Part shown: one piece after another, positions 26,192-35,284 of the stretch | How the letters are laid out: each line of letters starts with the position of its first letter | Position numbering within the stretch: position 1 is the stretch's first letter | From: Sphingomonas naphthae | GTDB taxonomy: Bacteria > Pseudomonadota > Alphaproteobacteria > Sphingomonadales > Sphingomonadaceae | DNA: 64,000 bases | Assembly (NCBI RefSeq): GCF_028607085.1 | Contig: NZ_CP117411.1 | Location: 1,426,001 to 1,490,000 of the forward strand | Reading direction: 5' to 3' | The notes under the pieces: generated by a model | Databases searched by the model: none | Seen by the model: the letters and a program-made list of their open reading frames with translations, nothing else | What the model was told of the DNA's origin: nothing | Made by a program: the position numbers and the translations under genes

Positions 26192-27682
26192 ATGAGCGCC
26201 TGGGACGATATCAAGGCCGTACCGAACACGACGCTGGCGGAGCTGTTCGCGGCGGAGCCCGATCGGCTCGACCGGCTGGTGATCGACGAGGCCGGGATGC
26301 GCTTCGATTTCAGCAAGACGCATCTGTCGTCCGCGCTGGTCGAGGCGTTCGTGAAGTTCGCCGACGAGACGGGCTTCGCCGCCCAGCGCAAGGCTTTGTT
26401 CGCGGGCGAGCCGGTCAACAACACCGAGGGCCGCGCCGCCGAGCATCCGGCCGAGCGCGGCGAGGGCAATGCGGAGAGCGTCTCGCGCGCCAAGGGCTTC
26501 CACGCCCGTACCCGCGCGCTGATCGACGCGATCGAGGCCGAGGCGCTCGGCCCCGTCCGCCACGTGCTGCACGTCGGCATCGGCGGCTCGGCGCTCGGCC
26601 CCGATCTGCTGATGGACGCGCTGGGCCGCGAGAGCGACCGCTACGACGTGGCGATCGTCTCCAACATCGACGGCGTCGCGCTGGAGGAGGCATGGGCCGA
26701 TTTCGATCCCGCCGCGACCCTGCTCGTGATCGCCTCCAAGACCTTCACCACCACCGAGACGATGCTCAACGCCGCCAGCGTCATCAACTGGATGGTCGAG
26801 GGCGGGGTCGCCGACCCCTACGGCCAGATCATCGCGCTGACCGCCGCGCCCGACAAGGCGATGGAATGGGGCGTCGACGAGACCCGCATCCTGCCCTTCT
26901 CCGAAAGCGTGGGCGGACGCTATTCGCTCTGGTCCTCCATCGGTTTCCCGGCGGCGATCGGCCTCGGCTGGGAGGCGTTCGAGCAGCTTCTCGAGGGCGC
27001 GGCGGCGATGGACCGTCACTTCCGCCTCGCCGAGCCGGCGAAGAACCTGCCGCTGCTCGCCGCCTTCGTCGATCTCTATTACGCTCGCGTGCGCGGCGCC
27101 GAAACACGCGCCGTGTTCGCCTATGACGAGCGATTGCGGCTGCTGCCCTCCTACCTCCAGCAGCTCGAGATGGAATCGAACGGCAAGAGCGTCACCCGTG
27201 ACGGTCAGCCGCTCGACGGCGTCTCCTCGCCGATCACCTGGGGCGGGGTCGGCACCGACGCGCAGCATGCCGTGTTCCAGCTGCTCCATCAGGGCACGCA
27301 TCTGGTGCCGGTCGAATTCCTCGCCTCGATCGAGCCGGGCCATGCGCTGGACGAGGCGCATCACCGCACCCTGCTGGTGAATTGCTTCGCGCAAGGGGCG
27401 GCGCTCATGGCGGGCAAGGCGTCCGACGATGGCGCGCGCTCCTATCCCGGCGATCGCCCCTCGACGACGATCCTGCTCGACCGGATCGATCCGGCGCGGT
27501 TGGGCGCGCTGCTCGCTTTCTACGAACATCGCACCTTCGCCGTCGCCGCGCTGATCGGGATCAATCCGTTCGACCAGTTCGGCGTCGAGCTGGGCAAGGC
27601 CATCGCCAAGTCGATCGAGACCGAGGGCACCGACAAGTTCGACGCCTCCACACGGGCGTTGATCGAAAAAGCGTTCGGCTGA
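26192..27682 (+). CDS. pgi: Glucose-6-phosphate isomerase
   Basis: Interconverts glucose 6-phosphate and fructose 6-phosphate. The protein has 496 residues, shorter than the E. coli enzyme (549) but common in alphaproteobacteria. Signatures include HVGIGGSALGPDLL, SKTFTTTETMLNA, GGRYSLWSSIGFPAAIGL and QGTHLVPVEF. CGGGAG lies six bases before the ATG. It is the first of two genes on this strand; a Tat-exported DUF885 gene follows after 49 bp. Confidence 0.95.
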   Translation: MSAWDDIKAVPNTTLAELFAAEPDRLDRLVIDEAGMRFDFSKTHLSSALVEAFVKFADETGFAAQRKALFAGEPVNNTEGRAAEHPAERGEGNAESVSRAKGFHARTRALIDAIEAEALGPVRHVLHVGIGGSALGPDLLMDALGRESDRYDVAIVSNIDGVALEEAWADFDPAATLLVIASKTFTTTETMLNAASVINWMVEGGVADPYGQIIALTAAPDKAMEWGVDETRILPFSESVGGRYSLWSSIGFPAAIGLGWEAFEQLLEGAAAMDRHFRLAEPAKNLPLLAAFVDLYYARVRGAETRAVFAYDERLRLLPSYLQQLEMESNGKSVTRDGQPLDGVSSPITWGGVGTDAQHAVFQLLHQGTHLVPVEFLASIEPGHALDEAHHRTLLVNCFAQGAALMAGKASDDGARSYPGDRPSTTILLDRIDPARLGALLAFYEHRTFAVAALIGINPFDQFGVELGKAIAKSIETEGTDKFDASTRALIEKAFG

Positions 27683-27731
27683 CGGGCCACGGCCGCCACC
27701 CGGCGGCCCATATCGAACAGGGAGCAGCATC

Positions 27732-29561
27732 ATGGATCGTCGGCAATTCATCGGCTCGGGCGCGGCGGCGGCGAGCCTCGCGATCCTCCCCGCCGGCATC
27801 GCGCGCGCGGCGACCGTCGCCAGGGCGCCCGCCGGCCCGGGTGACGTCGGGCTGAAGGCCGCGTTCGACGCGATCTTCGACGCGCAGATGGATCGCTCGC
27901 CGGAATTCGCCACCTCGCTCGGGCTCGACAAGGGCGCCAACGCGGCCCGCAAGCGCCGGCTGGGCGATCGCTCCAGGGTCGGCCTCGAAACCGAGCTGAC
28001 CGCCACCCGCAAGTCGATCGCCACACTGGAGGCGATCGATCCCAGGACGCTGGGCGAGGCGGCGAAGCTCGATCGCGAGGTCGTGCTCTATGGCCTGCGC
28101 CAGCGCACCGTAGGCCCGGCGCAATTCGGTGTCGGCAGCCCGATCCGCCCCTTCACCATCACCCAGCAGGGCGGCAGCTATTTCTCGGTGCCGGATTTCC
28201 TCAATTCGACGCACACGGTGGCCAGCGCCGACGATGCCGAGGCCTATCTCGCGCGGCTCGACGCCTTCGCCGTCGCGCTCGATCAGGATAGCGCGGTGCA
28301 GGCGGAGGAGGCGGGCAAGGGCCTGCTCGCCCCGTCCTTCTCGCTCGATCTGGCGCTCCAGCAGATGGCCAAGCTGCGCGCCGCAGCCCCCGCCTACGCG
28401 GGGCTCGTCACCTCGCTCACCGGCCGCGCCACCAAGGCGGGGCTGACCGGCGATTATGGCCCACGCGCCTCGAAGATCGTCGCCGACAAGGTCTATCCCG
28501 CGCTCGACCGCCAGATCGCGCTGGTGAAGAAATTGCGGGAGAAGGCCACCGCCGACGCCGGCCTGTGGCGCGTGCCGCGTGGCGACGAAATGTACGCCGC
28601 TGCTCTGCGCGCCTCAACCACGACCGACGTGACGCCCGACGAGGTTCACAAAATGGGTCTGGCGCAGGTCGCCGAGATCAGCGCGGGGCTCGATGCGATC
28701 CTCAAGTCGCAGGGCATGACCCAGGGCTCGATCGGCGAGCGGCTGACCAAACTCAACGCCTCGCCGGCGCAGCTCTACCCCGATACGCCCGCCGGCCGCA
28801 CCGAACTGATCGCGCGGCTCAACGCCGATGTGCGCGCGATGCAGGCGAAGCTGCCCGCGATGTTCCTCAACCCGCCGACCGCGCCGCTCGAAATCCGCGC
28901 GGTGCCGGTCGAGATCCAGGATGGCGCATCCAACGGTTACTACCACACCGCCTCGCTCGATGGCACGCGGCCGGCGATCTACTTCATCAACCTGAAGGAT
29001 GTCGGCGACTGGCCCAAATACGGCCTGCCCGCGCTCACCTATCACGAGGGGCTGCCCGGCCATCATCTCCAGATCAGCATCGCGCTCGGCACCGATGCGC
29101 CGATGCTGCGCAAGACCAGCTTCTTCGGGGCCTATATCGAGGGGTGGGCGCTCTATGCCGAGCAGCTCGCCGACGAATTGGGCGCCTACGGCCCCGATCC
29201 GCTCGACCGGGCGGGCTACCTCCAGTCCTTCCTGTTCCGCGCCGCGCGGCTGGTGGTGGACAGCGGCATCCACGCCAAGAAATGGACCCGCGAGCAGGCG
29301 ACCGACTATCTCGTCACCACCACCGGCTTCGCCCGCCCCCGCGCCCAGCGCGAGGTGGAGCGTTACTGCACGATGCCGGGGCAGGCGACGAGCTACAAGG
29401 TCGGCCACATGAGCTGGGTCAAGGCCCGCGCCCGCGCCAAAGCGATCGCCGGCCCCCGCTTCGACCTGAAAAAATTCCACGAGGTGCTGCGCGAAGGCGC
29501 GCTGCCGCTGACGATCCTGGAGCAGCTGGTCGAGCAGCGGGCGAAGGGGTGGGTGGTCTGA
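27732..29561 (+). CDS. Tat-exported DUF885 protein (putative zinc carboxypeptidase-like)
   Basis: A 609-residue protein with a twin-arginine signal (MDRRQFIGSGAAAASLAIL), so probably periplasmic and exported folded. The DUF885 core shows HEGLPGHHLQ near residue 440 and YIEGWALYAEQLADELG about 35 residues later. This gives an H-E-x3-G-H-H plus downstream glutamate arrangement that recalls M32-type metallopeptidases. The enzymatic substrate is not established. A GGGAGCAG Shine-Dalgarno precedes the ATG. A palindromic repeat follows the stop and separates it from the convergent hydrolase gene. Confidence 0.85.
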   Translation: MDRRQFIGSGAAAASLAILPAGIARAATVARAPAGPGDVGLKAAFDAIFDAQMDRSPEFATSLGLDKGANAARKRRLGDRSRVGLETELTATRKSIATLEAIDPRTLGEAAKLDREVVLYGLRQRTVGPAQFGVGSPIRPFTITQQGGSYFSVPDFLNSTHTVASADDAEAYLARLDAFAVALDQDSAVQAEEAGKGLLAPSFSLDLALQQMAKLRAAAPAYAGLVTSLTGRATKAGLTGDYGPRASKIVADKVYPALDRQIALVKKLREKATADAGLWRVPRGDEMYAAALRASTTTDVTPDEVHKMGLAQVAEISAGLDAILKSQGMTQGSIGERLTKLNASPAQLYPDTPAGRTELIARLNADVRAMQAKLPAMFLNPPTAPLEIRAVPVEIQDGASNGYYHTASLDGTRPAIYFINLKDVGDWPKYGLPALTYHEGLPGHHLQISIALGTDAPMLRKTSFFGAYIEGWALYAEQLADELGAYGPDPLDRAGYLQSFLFRAARLVVDSGIHAKKWTREQATDYLVTTTGFARPRAQREVERYCTMPGQATSYKVGHMSWVKARARAKAIAGPRFDLKKFHEVLREGALPLTILEQLVEQRAKGWVV

Positions 29562-29568
29562 GAGGTTC

Positions 29569-29646
29569 GTGCTCCTGCGGAAGCAGGAGCCCAGGGCCAC
29601 GGGCGGTGCGCTTGGTAACCCTGGGCTCCGGCTTTCGCCGGAGCAC
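29569..29646. repeat. Long-palindrome repeat (GCTCCTGC..GCAGGAGCCCAGG family), copy 1
   Basis: Two arms (29569-29596 and 29619-29646), each itself palindromic, are arranged as an inverted pair. Related copies occur at 35176-35251 and 41631-41710. It lies between convergent genes. Confidence 0.8.
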
Positions 29647-29660
29647 GGTTTACTCAGCCC

Positions 29661-30308
29661 TTAACGGTCGCCCGCCAGCCGCATATCCAAATAGCGATCC
29701 ACCGAACCCATCAGCGGCGTCATCTCATGCTCGAAGAAATGGTTCGCGCCCGGGATGGTGTCGTGGTGGATGGTGATGTGGCGCTGGGTGCGCAGCTTGT
29801 CGACCAGCTTCTGGGTAGCCGGCGGGGTCGCCACCTCGTCATTTTCGCCCTGGATGATGATACCCGAGGAGGGGCAGGGGGCCAGGAAGGTGAAATCGTA
29901 GAGGTTGGCCGGCGGGGCGATCGAGATGAAGCCCTTGATCTCCGGGCGGCGCATCAGGAGCTGCATCCCGATCCATGCGCCGAAGGAGAAGCCCGCGATC
30001 CAGGTGGTCGAGGCTTCCTTGTGGATGGACTGCACCCAATCGAGCGCCGAGGCCGCGTCGGAGAGTTCGCCGATGCCGTTGTCGAACGTGCCCTGGCTCT
30101 TGCCGACACCGCGGAAGTTGAAGCGCAGGGTCGCGAAACCGCGCTTCGCGAAGGTCTGGTACAGTGCCTGCACGATGCGGTTGTTCATCGTGCCCCCCGC
30201 CTGCGGATGCGGGTGGAGGATCATGGCGACCGGCGCGCGCGGGCGGATCGGCGGCTGAAAACGGCCTTCGAGGCGCCCTTCGGGGCCGGGGAAAATGACT
30301 TCGGGCAT
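29661..30308 (-). CDS. Alpha/beta hydrolase (2-carbon chain-type 'CbbZ-less' esterase family)
   Basis: A 215-residue alpha/beta hydrolase. The nucleophile serine is in AGFSFGAWIG near residue 115, an aspartate is in GENDEVATP, and the catalytic histidine is in PGANHFFEHEM near residue 190. The HPHPQAGGTMNNRIV and FNFRGVGKSQGTFDNG segments are characteristic of a widespread small proteobacterial family with no firmly known substrate. It is divergent from the desulfurase operon, 110 bp away. Confidence 0.8.
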   Translation of the reverse strand: MPEVIFPGPEGRLEGRFQPPIRPRAPVAMILHPHPQAGGTMNNRIVQALYQTFAKRGFATLRFNFRGVGKSQGTFDNGIGELSDAASALDWVQSIHKEASTTWIAGFSFGAWIGMQLLMRRPEIKGFISIAPPANLYDFTFLAPCPSSGIIIQGENDEVATPPATQKLVDKLRTQRHITIHHDTIPGANHFFEHEMTPLMGSVDRYLDMRLAGDR

Positions 30309-30418
30309 GGCACCTGCGGATTATCTGGCGTGGGCGGCGGCGGCTTGGCCGTGCGCTCGGGATCGGGTGCCTATATAGAGGTGCGACCCCTTCGTGCAAT
30401 CATTGCGGGCTTTGCGCC

Positions 30419-31453
30419 ATGAACCGCCTCTATCTCGACCATGCCGCGACCACGCCCGTCCTGCCGGAAGCGCGCGCGGGCATGGCCGAGGCGCTTGCCC
30501 GCTGGGCCAATCCGTCGAGCCCCCATGCGGAGGGGCGGGCGGCGCGTGCGGTGCTGGAGGCGGTGCGCGGCCGGATCGCGGCGGCGCTGGGGTGGACCGG
30601 CGCGGTGATCCTGACGAGCGGGGCGAGCGAGGCGCTGGCGATCGCATGGGGTGGTGCGAAGCGGCCGGGCCGGGCGCGATCGGCGGTGGAGCATGATGCG
30701 GTGCGCCGCCTACCGGGCGAGGCGGTGACCTTGCCGGTGGATCGCGATGGCGGGGTCGATGGGGGCGCGATACCCGCGGACTCGCTGGTCGCCATCCAAC
30801 ACGTCAACAACGAGACCGGAGTGGGCCAGCCCGCCGGGGAGATTGCTGCGGCGGTGCGGGCGAAGGGCGGGCTGTGGCTCGCCGACTGCGCGCAGTCTGC
30901 CGGCAAGATCGACCTGCCCGACGCCGATTTCATCGCCGTCTCCGCGCACAAGCTCGGCGGGCCGCCGGGCATCGGCGCCTTGCTGGTCAGGGACTTGAAC
31001 CAGCTTTCGGCTACGGGTGGGCAGGAACAGGGCTATCGTGGCGGGACAGAGAATGTTCCCGCCGCGATCGGTTTCGCGGCGGCGCTGGAGGCATGGGTGC
31101 GGCCCGATCCCGCGCTGCGCACCCGTCTCGATGCGGCGATCGTCGCCGAGGGGGGTGAGGTCGTGGCGGCGACCGCCGAGCGCCTGCCCGAGATCGCCTC
31201 CTACCGGATGCCCGGCGTCCCCGCCGCCGCGCAGCTCATCCATTTCGATATGGCCGGCATCGCCGTCTCGGCGGGCAGCGCCTGTTCGTCGGGTAGCGTG
31301 AAGCCCAGCCATGTGCTGGCGGCGATGGGCTGGGACGAGGCCGCCGCGCGCGAGGTGGTGCGCGTCAGCTTCGGCCCCGAGACCGACGCGGCCGCGCTCG
31401 ACCGCTTCGTCGGGGCATGGCGTGCGCTGGCCAGACGGGCACAGGCGGCATGA
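30419..31453 (+). CDS. Cysteine desulfurase, first of two paralogues
   Basis: A PLP-dependent enzyme that would take sulfur from cysteine for Fe-S clusters or thio-modification. It has 344 residues, a little short for the IscS/NifS class. It has LYLDHAATTPV at the N-terminus, HVNNETG, the PLP lysine in VSAHKLGGPPGIGALL, and the active-site cysteine loop SAGSACSSGSVKPSHVL. The sequence is more diverged than its neighbour: the TEH motif before the sulfur site reads SAVEHDAV. The stop overlaps the ATG of the second desulfurase (ATGA). No IscU, IscR or SUF gene is adjacent. Confidence 0.88.
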   Translation: MNRLYLDHAATTPVLPEARAGMAEALARWANPSSPHAEGRAARAVLEAVRGRIAAALGWTGAVILTSGASEALAIAWGGAKRPGRARSAVEHDAVRRLPGEAVTLPVDRDGGVDGGAIPADSLVAIQHVNNETGVGQPAGEIAAAVRAKGGLWLADCAQSAGKIDLPDADFIAVSAHKLGGPPGIGALLVRDLNQLSATGGQEQGYRGGTENVPAAIGFAAALEAWVRPDPALRTRLDAAIVAEGGEVVAATAERLPEIASYRMPGVPAAAQLIHFDMAGIAVSAGSACSSGSVKPSHVLAAMGWDEAAAREVVRVSFGPETDAAALDRFVGAWRALARRAQAA

Positions 31454-32586
31454 TCTACCTCGACTATCAGGCGACCACGCCGCTCGCCCCGGAGGCGCGT
31501 GAGGCGATGCTGCCGTACCTCGGCGACCTGTTCGGCAACCCCCATTCGCCCCACCGCATGGGCCGCGAGGCCGCCGCCGCCGTCGAGGTGGCGCGCGAAC
31601 GCATCCTCGTCGCGCTCACCGGCGGCGCGCCCAAGGACATGGCCGCCGGCCGGCTGGTCTTCACCAGCGGCGCCACGGAAGCCCTCAACTGGACGATCAA
31701 GGGCTGCTTCGCCAAGCTCGGCGGCGCCCGCCCGCGCATCGTGACGATCGCCACCGAACATGCCGCCGTGCTGGATAGCGTGCGCCATCTCGAGCGGCTG
31801 GGGGCGGAGGTGGTGGTGTTGCCGGTCGATCTCCACGGCCAGCTCGATCTCGATGCCGCCCGCGCCGCGATCGACGGCCGCACCGCGCTGGTCGTCGCGA
31901 TGCTGGTCAACAACGAGATCGGCGTGATCCACCGCATCGCCGAGATCGGCGCCCACGCCCGCGCGGTCGGCGCGGTGATGCTGTGCGATGCGGTGCAGGG
32001 TTTCGGGCGGGTCAAGGTGCCGGTCGAAAGCTGCGATCTGATCGCCATGTCCGCCCACAAGATCCACGGACCAAAGGGAATTGGTGCCTTGTGGGTCCGC
32101 GAGGGTTTCGCGCCCGAGCCGCTGATGCACGGTGGCGCGCAGGAGGGCGGGCTGCGATCGGGTACGCTCAGCCCAGCTTTGTGCGCCGGCTTCGGCGTCG
32201 CCGCCGATCTCGCCCGCCAGCGCATGGTGGAGGATGCCGATCATGCCTATGCCCTGTTCCGCCGCGCCCGCGAGGGGCTGGGTGAGGGGTGGCGGCTCAA
32301 CGGCGCGCTCGCCCGGCGCTGGTACGGCAATCTCAACGTGCGCGCCGACGGGCTCGATGCCGGGCGGCTGATCGCCGATCTGCGCGGGGTCGCGCTGTCG
32401 GCGGGCTCGGCCTGCGCCAGCGGATCGGGGCGGCCGAGCCATGTGCTGCGCGCGATCGGGCTGAGCGACGCGGAGGCGCGCGGCAGCATCCGGCTCGGCT
32501 TCGGACGATACACCACGCCGGACGAGATCGATCGCGCGATGGCGCTGGTCAACGAGGCGGTGGCGCGGCAGAGGATGTTCGCATGA
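31450..32586 (+). CDS. Cysteine desulfurase, second paralogue
   Basis: A 378-residue class V aminotransferase-fold enzyme, closer to the usual IscS/NifS length. Signatures are IYLDYQATTPLAPEA, the TEHAAV segment, the PLP lysine in MSAHKIHGPKGIGALW, GGAQEGGLRSGT, and the cysteine loop SAGSACASGSGRPSHVL. It starts at the ATG overlapping the upstream stop, and its own stop overlaps the ferredoxin start, so all three are coupled. It probably provides sulfur for Fe-S assembly together with the first paralogue. Confidence 0.93.
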   Translation: MIYLDYQATTPLAPEAREAMLPYLGDLFGNPHSPHRMGREAAAAVEVARERILVALTGGAPKDMAAGRLVFTSGATEALNWTIKGCFAKLGGARPRIVTIATEHAAVLDSVRHLERLGAEVVVLPVDLHGQLDLDAARAAIDGRTALVVAMLVNNEIGVIHRIAEIGAHARAVGAVMLCDAVQGFGRVKVPVESCDLIAMSAHKIHGPKGIGALWVREGFAPEPLMHGGAQEGGLRSGTLSPALCAGFGVAADLARQRMVEDADHAYALFRRAREGLGEGWRLNGALARRWYGNLNVRADGLDAGRLIADLRGVALSAGSACASGSGRPSHVLRAIGLSDAEARGSIRLGFGRYTTPDEIDRAMALVNEAVARQRMFA

Positions 32587-32918
32587 GCGTGACCGTCCGT
32601 TTCGTCGCCGCCGATGGCGAGACCGTGCAGGAGGTGTCCGCCCCCGCCGGCGAACGCCTGCTAACCGTGGCGCAGGCCGCCGGCCAGCCGCTGGAGGGCA
32701 CCTGCGAGGGGCAGATGGCCTGCTCCACCTGCCACGTCATCGTCGACCGCGCCGATTTCGCGAGCCTGCCGCCCGCCAGCGAGACTGAGGAGGATCTGCT
32801 CGATCTCGCCGCCCACGTCACCGCCACCTCGCGCCTCGCCTGCCAGATCTGGCTGGAGGGGATCGAGCGGCTGACCGTGCGGATTCCGCCCGCCGCGCGC
32901 GACATGCAAAGGCGTTGA
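32583..32918 (+). CDS. [2Fe-2S] ferredoxin (adrenodoxin/Isc type)
   Basis: A 111-residue electron carrier. The cluster cysteines are C41, C47 and C50 in CEGQMACSTCHV, plus C87 in RLACQIW; this spacing is that of vertebrate-type and Isc ferredoxins, which donate electrons during Fe-S cluster assembly. The ATG at 32583 overlaps the desulfurase stop. Its place after two desulfurases supports a role in Fe-S biogenesis rather than in a P450 system. SRP RNA begins about 30 bp downstream. Confidence 0.92.
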   Translation: MSVTVRFVAADGETVQEVSAPAGERLLTVAQAAGQPLEGTCEGQMACSTCHVIVDRADFASLPPASETEEDLLDLAAHVTATSRLACQIWLEGIERLTVRIPPAARDMQRR

Positions 32919-32944
32919 TAAGCGGAAAACTTTCCCCCATATGC

Positions 32945-33045
32945 GCCGCGGGAGTCGGGCGGACGGTGCCGTCGCCAACCCGGTCAGGTCCGGAAGGAAG
33001 CAGCCGCAACGATTTCGTATCGGGTCGTTCCGGCTCCCACCATTT
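32945..33045 (+). ncRNA. ffs: Signal recognition particle RNA (4.5S type)
   Basis: The conserved apical domain is present as GTCAGGTCCGGAAGGAAGCA (about 32983-33002), which includes the GGAA tetraloop and the Ffh-binding internal loop. Outer arms pair: GGAGTCGG at 32951-32958 with CCGGCTCC at 33030-33037. The length of about 100 nt is usual for Gram-negative SRP RNA. Exact ends are estimated. It lies between the ferredoxin gene and dnaX on the plus strand. Confidence 0.93.
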
Positions 33046-33226
33046 TCGGGAAGAGCGGACCGCAGAGCGGTTCGCCCCGAAAATCTTAAGGCCGCGAGAG
33101 CGGCCGCCGGGGCTCCGCTCCAAGCGCGCACCGGACTTTCCGCCATGCCGCCACGAACATCGCCCTCCCACGATGTTCCGCATTTGTCCCCTCGACTTTA
33201 GCGCCCCTCAGCGGGTAGGTTGATCC

Positions 33227-34831
33227 ATGGCCGAAGCCCAACCCTATCGCGTCCTCGCCCGCAAATATCGGCCGCAGAGCTTCGATCAGCTCATCGGCCA
33301 GGATGCGATGGTCCGCACGCTCGGCAATGCGATCAAGCGCGACCGGCTGGCCCATGCCTTCCTGCTGACCGGCGTGCGCGGTGTCGGCAAGACATCGACC
33401 GCGCGGCTGATCGCCAAGGCGCTCAACTGCATCGGGCCGGACGGGCAGGGCGGGCCGACGATCGCGCCGTGCGGCGTGTGCGAGCCGTGCATCGCCATCG
33501 CCGAGGGCCGCCATATCGACGTGATCGAGATGGACGCCGCCAGCCACACCGGCATCGACGACATCCGAGAGATCATCGAGGCGGTGCGCTATGCGGCCGT
33601 CTCGGCGCGCTACAAGATCCACATCATCGACGAAGTCCACATGCTGTCGAAGCCGGCCTTCAACGGCCTGCTCAAGACGCTGGAGGAGCCGCCGCCGCAT
33701 GTGAAATTCCTGTTCGCCACCACGGAGGTGAACAAGATTCCCGTCACGGTGCTGTCGCGCTGCCAGCGGTTCGACCTGAAACGCATTCCATCCGAGCTGC
33801 TTGCGGGCCATTTCGGCCATGTCGTGGAAGCCGAGCATGTCGAGGCAGAGCCCGAGGCGCTGGCGCTGATCGCGCGCGCGGCGGAGGGTTCGGCGCGCGA
33901 CGGCCTGTCGATCCTCGACCAGGCGATCGCCCATGCCGGCATGGGCGATGGCGGCGTGACCGCCGATCAGGTGCGCGAGATGCTGGGCCTGTCCGATCGC
34001 GGCGCGATCCGCCGGCTGTTCGGCGATCTGCTGGCGGGTGACGTGCCGGCGGTGCTGGCCAGCCTCCAGAGCCAGCATGATCTGGGTGTCGAGCCGGCGG
34101 CGGTGCTGCGGGCGCTGCTGGAGATCGTCCATGGCGCGACGCGGGCCAAGGCGGGCGGCGCGGCCGATCCGGCGCTGTCGGCCGAGGAGCGCGAGGCGCT
34201 GGCCGATTGGGCGAGCCGCTTGGGCTTCGCGACGCTCCACCGCCTGTGGCAATTGCTGCTGAGGGGCCATGAGGAGGTGCAGCGCGCGCCCCAGCCGCGC
34301 GAGGCGGCGGAAATGGCGCTGCTGCGGCTGATCCATGCCAGCCAGCTGCCCGATCCGGGCGATCTGGCGCGCCGCCTGCAATCGGGCGAGGCGATGCCGG
34401 CAGGCCCGCCCGCGCCCGCCAGCGCGGCGGCCGAGGCACAGGCGCCGATGTTGCGTTATCCTGCCGATTTCAGGACGATGCACGACCTTCTTGTCGCCGA
34501 GCGTAAGCAGCTGCTGGCGCAGATGCTCCACGATTTCACCGGCGTCGTGCGTTACGATCCGCCCACGCTGGCGATCCGGCCGTTGAAGCCCTTGCCCGGC
34601 GATTTCGCGCGCGATCTGGGCGCGGCGCTGAAGGCGGCGACGGGCTCGCTGTGGGATGTCACGCTCAGCGACGGCCCGGCCGAACCGAGCCTGCTCGAGA
34701 CCGAGCAGGCCGCCGAGGCCGCCGCGCGCGACGCGATCCTCGCGACCCCGGTGGTCGCCGCGACATTGGAAGCCTTTCCGGGCGCCAAGCCTATCTGGGA
34801 CGAAATCGAACCACGGAGCATAAGCCGATGA
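33227..34831 (+). CDS. dnaX: DNA polymerase III subunits gamma/tau
   Basis: The clamp-loader ATPase of the replisome, with a tau extension that holds polymerase cores. It has 534 residues. Walker A is GVRGVGKTST near residue 49. A zinc module with four cysteines (from NCIG through CGVCEPC) follows at about residues 65-88. Further along are HIIDEVHML (Walker B, DEVH), LLKTLEEPP and sensor-1 FATTEVNKIP. The C-terminal third is alanine-rich, then a helical domain. No A-run slippery heptamer was noticed, so a separate gamma product is not evident. The stop overlaps the next gene's start (ATGA). Confidence 0.95.
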   Translation: MAEAQPYRVLARKYRPQSFDQLIGQDAMVRTLGNAIKRDRLAHAFLLTGVRGVGKTSTARLIAKALNCIGPDGQGGPTIAPCGVCEPCIAIAEGRHIDVIEMDAASHTGIDDIREIIEAVRYAAVSARYKIHIIDEVHMLSKPAFNGLLKTLEEPPPHVKFLFATTEVNKIPVTVLSRCQRFDLKRIPSELLAGHFGHVVEAEHVEAEPEALALIARAAEGSARDGLSILDQAIAHAGMGDGGVTADQVREMLGLSDRGAIRRLFGDLLAGDVPAVLASLQSQHDLGVEPAAVLRALLEIVHGATRAKAGGAADPALSAEEREALADWASRLGFATLHRLWQLLLRGHEEVQRAPQPREAAEMALLRLIHASQLPDPGDLARRLQSGEAMPAGPPAPASAAAEAQAPMLRYPADFRTMHDLLVAERKQLLAQMLHDFTGVVRYDPPTLAIRPLKPLPGDFARDLGAALKAATGSLWDVTLSDGPAEPSLLETEQAAEAAARDAILATPVVAATLEAFPGAKPIWDEIEPRSISR

Positions 34832-35163
34832 ACGGTATGGAAGATCTGATGAAGGCCGCGCAGGCCGCCGCCGAGAATATCCAGAAGCAGATGGCGGGCG
34901 CGCAGGAAGGGCTCGACAAGATCGAGGTGGAGGGTGTCGCTGGCGGCGGCCTCGTCACGATCCGCGCCACCGCCAAGGGCCGCATTCTCGGCGTCGCGAT
35001 CGACGATTCGCTAATGGTGCCGGCCGAGAAGCAGATGCTGGAGGATCTCGTCGCGGCGGCGCTCAACGACGCGCGCACCAAGGCGGATGCGGCGGGCAAT
35101 GCCGAGATGCAGAAGATGACCGCGGGGCTTCCGTTGCCGCCGGGCTTCAAGCTGCCGTTTTGA
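34828..35163 (+). CDS. ybaB: YbaB/EbfC family nucleoid-associated protein
   Basis: A 111-residue dimeric DNA-binding protein. It has the usual N-terminal helix (MEDLMKAAQAAAENIQKQM), the central EVEGVAGGGLVTIRATAKG strand, and a C-terminal helix ending in TAGLPLPPGFKLPF. It starts four bases inside the end of dnaX; dnaX-ybaB coupling is conserved in bacteria. recR, which often follows, is absent here; recN comes next, after a palindromic repeat. Confidence 0.92.
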   Translation: MNGMEDLMKAAQAAAENIQKQMAGAQEGLDKIEVEGVAGGGLVTIRATAKGRILGVAIDDSLMVPAEKQMLEDLVAAALNDARTKADAAGNAEMQKMTAGLPLPPGFKLPF

Positions 35164-35175
35164 TATCCCTCCCGC

Positions 35176-35251
35176 GCTCCTGCGAAGGCAGGAGCCCAGG
35201 TTTACCGAGCGCAGCGCATGCCACCCTGGGCTCCTGCCTTCGCAGGAGCAC
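35176..35251. repeat. Long-palindrome repeat, copy 2
   Basis: Arms at 35176-35200 and 35224-35251 match the repeat at 29569 and are inverted relative to each other. It fills most of the gap between ybaB and recN. Confidence 0.8.
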
Positions 35252-35284
35252 GGCGGTGATAGATTCAATAACAAACAGAAACAC

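Noticed and set aside
25574-28024. 816-codon minus frame opposite pgi and part of the DUF885 gene
   Set aside because: It overlaps pgi, the DUF885 gene and the end of lepB; its last part repeats lepB in another frame. No family features.
33227-34831. Programmed frameshift in dnaX
   Set aside because: No A-rich slippery heptamer was noticed, and the full-length tau frame continues uninterrupted.
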